A stretch of DNA of 9,494 nucleotides from an uncultured Clostridia bacterium (lineage in GTDB: Bacteria; Bacillota; Clostridia; UMGS1810). The first letter of the stretch is position 1, and each line of letters opens with the position of its first letter. The translations under genes were made by a program, and so were the position numbers. Below are positions 6,520 through 9,494 of the stretch, in pieces. The stretch spans positions 1-9,494 of the forward strand of contig CAJLYL010000066.1 in assembly GCA_905210855.1 (NCBI GenBank), in the 5' to 3' direction. The notes under the pieces were generated by a model. It ran no database searches. It was not told the origin of the DNA and was given only the letters and a program-made list of their open reading frames with translations.

Positions 6520-6615
6520 TGTGTATGTATTTTTTATTCTTAGACGACGAGTTCTGCGCTACTGCACAGCTGTCCGAGGAGTCAAGAATAAAAAATACAT
6601 ACACAGACGGCACAA
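6520..6615 (+). repeat. MITE-like palindromic element upstream of polA
   Basis: Perfect 22-base inverted arms at 6520-6541 and 6584-6605 (ending TATTCTT and beginning AAGAATA) flank a 42-base centre containing GAGTTCTGCGC and GCACAGCTGTCCGAG. The right half with ten further bases (6569-6615) is a perfect reverse complement of 4504-4550. There is no transposase and no obvious target-site duplication. The whole region 6256-6700 (about 445 bases) contains this element, the two repeats before it and the short hairpin; I see no gene, tRNA or confident polA promoter in it. Confidence 0.75.
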
Positions 6616-6700
6616 TCTTATGTGCGTGTACGAATAAAATATCCCCACACAGGGCACTGTGTTAGACAAATATAACATTATAAATACAAGGATGATTCCC

Positions 6701-9367
6701 ATGAAAACATTAATGATAGTAGACGGCAACAGCATAATAAACCGCGCATTCTATGCCATAAAGGCGCTTGCGAATAAAAACGGAATGTTCACAAACGGGA
6801 TTTACGGATTTTTGAATATACTTTTCAAAAACATCGATAACCTCAATCCCGACTACATTGCCGTGACATTCGACTTGAAAGCACCCACCTTCCGTCACAA
6901 AAAATACCCACTGTATAAGGCGCAGCGCAAAAAGATGCCGGCAGAGCTTGCCATGCAGATACCCGTGCTTAAAGAGATTTTGCACGCCATGAACATAACC
7001 ATACTGGAAAAAGAGGGATACGAGGCGGACGACGTCATAGGCACGGTCAGCAGAATCTGCGATGAAAACGGCGTGGAATGCCGCATAATCACCGGAGATA
7101 AGGATGATTTGCAGCTCGCGTCGGACACCACAAAAGTCATGCTGACCGTCACACGTATGGGCAAGACGGAAACGACGGAATTTGACGCCGCCGCGGTCAT
7201 GGAAAAATACGGCGTGACCCCGACGGAATTTATAGATGTAAAGGGACTTATGGGCGACAGCTCGGACAATGTGCCGGGGGTAAGCGGCATAGGCGAAAAG
7301 AGCGCCTTTGCGCTTATTGCGGAGTTCGGCAGCATAGAGAATCTGTACAAAAATCTTGACAGCGGCTCTGTGAAACCTGCCGCGCGCAAAAAACTTGCCG
7401 AGGGCGAGGATATGGCGCACCTGAGCAAAGAGCTGTGCACCATAGACCGCCATGTGCCCATCGATTTTGACATAGAGAGCACCGCCGTGCGCGAATATGA
7501 CAGCGACACGCTGGCAATGCTTTTTAAAAACCTGGAATTCAACGCATTTCTCAAGCGGCTGAACATCGGCGTAAAGACTGACAAACAGCTGATACCCGAC
7601 TGCGCCGCCGTGCGCATTGACGACACGGAGGAGCTTGCGCGGATTATACAAAAGGCGGTCGCAAGCGAAAAAGAGGTTTATTACAGAATCTATGCCGAGG
7701 GCGGCGCGATATATGCTTTTGCGCTTGAGGACGGCGGCGCGGTAAAGATAATCACGGCAGACCTTTTGAACACGGACGCGGCGATTGCGGCGGCGATAAA
7801 GCCGCTGTTTGAGAGCCCGTCCGTTACCAAAGTGACGGACGGGGTTAAGGAGGACATAGTCACCTTGGCGGCATACGGTGCGGAATATGCCGAGCCGTAC
7901 TTTGACATAGGTGTGGCGGCATACATCATCAATCCTGCGCGCACAAGCTACACCGCGGACGGAGTTTTCCTGGAATTTTTCGGTCAGGAGATAGGCAGTG
8001 AGGACGAGCTGCTCGGCACGGGAAAATCGCGCAAATCGTATGACGCGGTGGATTTTGCCGCATTTTGCGAGTTTGTGCGCAGAGAGGTTTGCGCCCTGCG
8101 CATCATAAAGGAATATGAGACGGAGAAGATAGAGCAGACCGGTCAGACGGCGCTGCTTAATGACATAGAGCTGCCGCTCACAGCCGTGCTTGCGGACATG
8201 GAGATTGTCGGCGTGCGCGCCGACCGCGAAAAACTGTCCGAATTCAACGCCATGCTCACGGAGAAAATCGCCGTGCTTGAGGAGCGGATTTATTCGCTCG
8301 CGGGCGAGGTATTCAACATAAATTCCACAAAGCAGCTCGGCGTGATACTCTTTGAAAAACTCGGCTTAAAGGTGATAAAAAAGACAAAAACAGGCTATTC
8401 CACAAATTCGGAGGTGCTTGAAAAGCTGCGCGGCGCTCACCCGATAATCGACTGCATAACAGAGTACAGACAGCTCACAAAGCTGAAATCGACCTATGCG
8501 GACGGGCTGCTCGCCGTGATAGATGACAAAACGGGCAGAATACACTCAAAATTCAATCAGACGGTGACGGTGACGGGCAGGATAAGCTCGACCGAGCCGA
8601 ATCTGCAAAACATACCCGTGCGCACGGAACTGGGGCGCGAGATAAGGAAGATGTTTGTCGCCGAGGACGAAAATCACGTGCTCGTGGACGCCGACTATTC
8701 GCAGATAGAGCTGCGCATAATGGCGCATATGTCGGGCGACGGCAATATGTGTGCGGCATTCCGCTCCAATGCGGACATACACACCGCCACGGCGATGAAT
8801 GTGTTCGGCGTAAGCGCGGACGAGGTTACGCCGCTGCTGCGCACACGCGCCAAGGCGGTCAACTTCGGCATAATCTACGGCATGGGCGATTTTTCGCTCG
8901 CGCAGGATTTGCACATCACCAAGCGTGAGGCAAAGGAATACATTGACAATTATTTTGACAAGCACAAAAAGGTACGCGAATATCTGGACAACACGGTGAG
9001 CGAGGCAAAGGAAAACGGCTATGTGACAACTCTTTTCGGCAGGCGGAGGTATATCCCCGAGCTTGCCTCGGCCAATCACATGGTAAAGGCTTTCGGTGAG
9101 AGGGTAGCCATGAACACGCCCATCCAGGGCACGGCGGCGGACATCATCAAAATTGCCATGGTGAGCGTATACCGAGAGCTGAAAAAGCAAAAACTCGACG
9201 CGCGCCTGATACTCCAGGTGCATGACGAACTCATCATAGAATCGACCAAGGCGGACGAAGAAAAGGTGAAAAAACTGCTTGAGGAATGCATGGAGAATGC
9301 CGCAAAGCTCAGTGTGCCGCTTGTTGCGGAGACCCACAGCGGCGCAACCTGGTACGAGGCAAAATAG
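6701..9367 (+). CDS. polA: DNA polymerase I
   Basis: An 888-residue family A polymerase for Okazaki-fragment maturation and repair synthesis. The N-terminal 5' nuclease domain (about 1-290) keeps its metal-binding acids: Asp8 in MIVDGNS, EADD at 108-111, Asp133/135/136 in GDKDD, and Asp186/189 in GDSSDNVPG. The middle domain (about 310-490) has the fold position of the 3'-5' exonuclease but lacks the DxE motif (YYRIYAE around 327) and the YxxxD motif, so proofreading is probably lost, as in many Bacillota. The polymerase domain has motif A DADYSQIELR with Asp665, motif B RAKAVNFGIIYG with Lys718, Phe722 and Tyr726, and motif C LQVHDE with Asp842; these equal E. coli numbers minus 40. Phe722 predicts discrimination against dideoxynucleotides. 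The start at 6701 follows AAGGA (6688-6692) by eight bases and gives the usual MKTLMIVDGNS beginning; the GTG at 6659 is rejected. coaE follows after one base. Confidence 0.97.
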   Translation: MKTLMIVDGNSIINRAFYAIKALANKNGMFTNGIYGFLNILFKNIDNLNPDYIAVTFDLKAPTFRHKKYPLYKAQRKKMPAELAMQIPVLKEILHAMNITILEKEGYEADDVIGTVSRICDENGVECRIITGDKDDLQLASDTTKVMLTVTRMGKTETTEFDAAAVMEKYGVTPTEFIDVKGLMGDSSDNVPGVSGIGEKSAFALIAEFGSIENLYKNLDSGSVKPAARKKLAEGEDMAHLSKELCTIDRHVPIDFDIESTAVREYDSDTLAMLFKNLEFNAFLKRLNIGVKTDKQLIPDCAAVRIDDTEELARIIQKAVASEKEVYYRIYAEGGAIYAFALEDGGAVKIITADLLNTDAAIAAAIKPLFESPSVTKVTDGVKEDIVTLAAYGAEYAEPYFDIGVAAYIINPARTSYTADGVFLEFFGQEIGSEDELLGTGKSRKSYDAVDFAAFCEFVRREVCALRIIKEYETEKIEQTGQTALLNDIELPLTAVLADMEIVGVRADREKLSEFNAMLTEKIAVLEERIYSLAGEVFNINSTKQLGVILFEKLGLKVIKKTKTGYSTNSEVLEKLRGAHPIIDCITEYRQLTKLKSTYADGLLAVIDDKTGRIHSKFNQTVTVTGRISSTEPNLQNIPVRTELGREIRKMFVAEDENHVLVDADYSQIELRIMAHMSGDGNMCAAFRSNADIHTATAMNVFGVSADEVTPLLRTRAKAVNFGIIYGMGDFSLAQDLHITKREAKEYIDNYFDKHKKVREYLDNTVSEAKENGYVTTLFGRRRYIPELASANHMVKAFGERVAMNTPIQGTAADIIKIAMVSVYRELKKQKLDARLILQVHDELIIESTKADEEKVKKLLEECMENAAKLSVPLVAETHSGATWYEAK
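7816..7843 (+). other. Strong hairpin within the polA coding sequence
   Basis: Bases 7816-7827 pair with 7832-7843 to form a 12-base-pair stem (one G-U pair) closed by the tetraloop CAAA. It encodes roughly residues 372-381, within the degenerate exonuclease domain. No T run follows, so it is not an intrinsic terminator. It may be coding coincidence or a local mRNA structure. Confidence 0.4.
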
Positions 9368-9368
9368 G

Positions 9369-9494
9369 ATGAAATTTATTGGAATTACAGGCGGTGTCGG
9401 CGCTGGAAAGAGCAGTGTGCTGGCGGTATTGAAAGAGGATTTTGGGGCGAAGATCATTCTGGCGGATCTTGTGGCCCACGATCTCATGGAGCCG
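9369..9494 (+). CDS. coaE: Dephospho-CoA kinase (partial, 3' end outside the window)
   Basis: The first 42 codons of CoaE, which phosphorylates the ribose 3'-hydroxyl of dephospho-CoA with ATP in the last step of coenzyme A synthesis. MKFIGITGGVGAGKSS carries the P-loop (Gly8 to Ser15, GxxxxGKS). ADLVAHDLMEP matches the family segment around the catalytic Asp (here Asp33), usually written DADxxA. The ATG lies one base after the polA stop, so it is almost certainly co-transcribed and translationally coupled. The polA-coaE order is common in Clostridia. About 150 further residues are expected beyond the window. Confidence 0.93.
   Translation, partial: MKFIGITGGVGAGKSSVLAVLKEDFGAKIILADLVAHDLMEP

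Noticed and set aside
6520..6605. Insertion sequence with transposase
   Set aside because: The element is only 86 bp and no transposase-like frame occurs anywhere in the window; MITE-like is the most that can be said.
2063..6615. CRISPR array
   Set aside because: The repeats differ in length and order, are kilobases apart, are palindromic over most of their length, and have no regular spacers or cas genes.
6662..6684. polA promoter using TTAGAC and TATAAA
   Set aside because: The spacing is only 11 bases, too short for a sigma-70-type promoter.
6659..6700. GTG start 14 codons upstream of the polA ATG
   Set aside because: It lacks a ribosome binding site, while ATG 6701 has AAGGA at eight bases and gives the conserved N-terminus.
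6710..7651. Long minus-strand open frames opposite polA (also near 8546-9487)
   Set aside because: They are antisense to highly conserved polA motifs, carry no family signature, and are expected by-products of this codon bias.

Overview
The window looks like chromosomal DNA from an endospore-forming member of the Clostridia (Bacillota), probably an uncultured anaerobe. This is inferred from a GerW/YtfJ sporulation protein, a DUF896 (UPF0291) protein, a DacF/DacB-type D-Ala-D-Ala carboxypeptidase, the adjacent polA-coaE pair, strong AGGAGG-like ribosome binding sites and heavy use of the ATA isoleucine codon in DNA that is, by eye, near 50% GC. All supported genes are on the + strand.

Layout. 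1-190: AT-rich upstream DNA with a near-consensus promoter (105-132). 191-2023: ABC exporter with fused membrane and ATPase domains. 2024-2223: extended -10 promoter followed by a leader bounded by a 15-bp inverted repeat. 2224-3210: MltG endolytic murein transglycosylase. 3234-4229: the C-terminal part of a family 78 glycoside hydrolase whose 5' part is missing and whose first codons come from a dispersed repeat. 4241-4447: DUF896 protein. 4448-4639: a palindromic repeat carrying a candidate terminator and a candidate outward promoter. 4640-5059 and 5110-6255: ytfJ and a D-Ala-D-Ala carboxypeptidase, closely spaced. 6256-6700: about 445 bp without a gene, filled with palindromic repeats. 6701-9367: DNA polymerase I. 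9369-9494: the first 42 codons of coaE, running off the window.

How the genes fit together. MltG and the carboxypeptidase both act on peptidoglycan outside the membrane: one cuts glycan strands, the other trims the stem pentapeptide. ytfJ ties the middle cluster to sporulation. PolA and CoaE are housekeeping enzymes, probably co-transcribed. The ABC exporter's substrate cannot be told from the sequence.

Most unusual content. A modular family of imperfect palindromes occupies every intergenic region longer than about 150 bp from 2063 to 6640. Two copies share a perfect 47-bp segment in opposite orientation on either side of ytfJ-dac. One has perfect 22-bp terminal inverted arms around a 42-bp centre. 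One half-copy is fused in frame to the glycoside hydrolase fragment exactly where its homology begins. I see no transposase, CRISPR array, tRNA or rRNA. No defence-like or otherwise novel protein system is evident; the repeat family is the best candidate for undescribed biology here.
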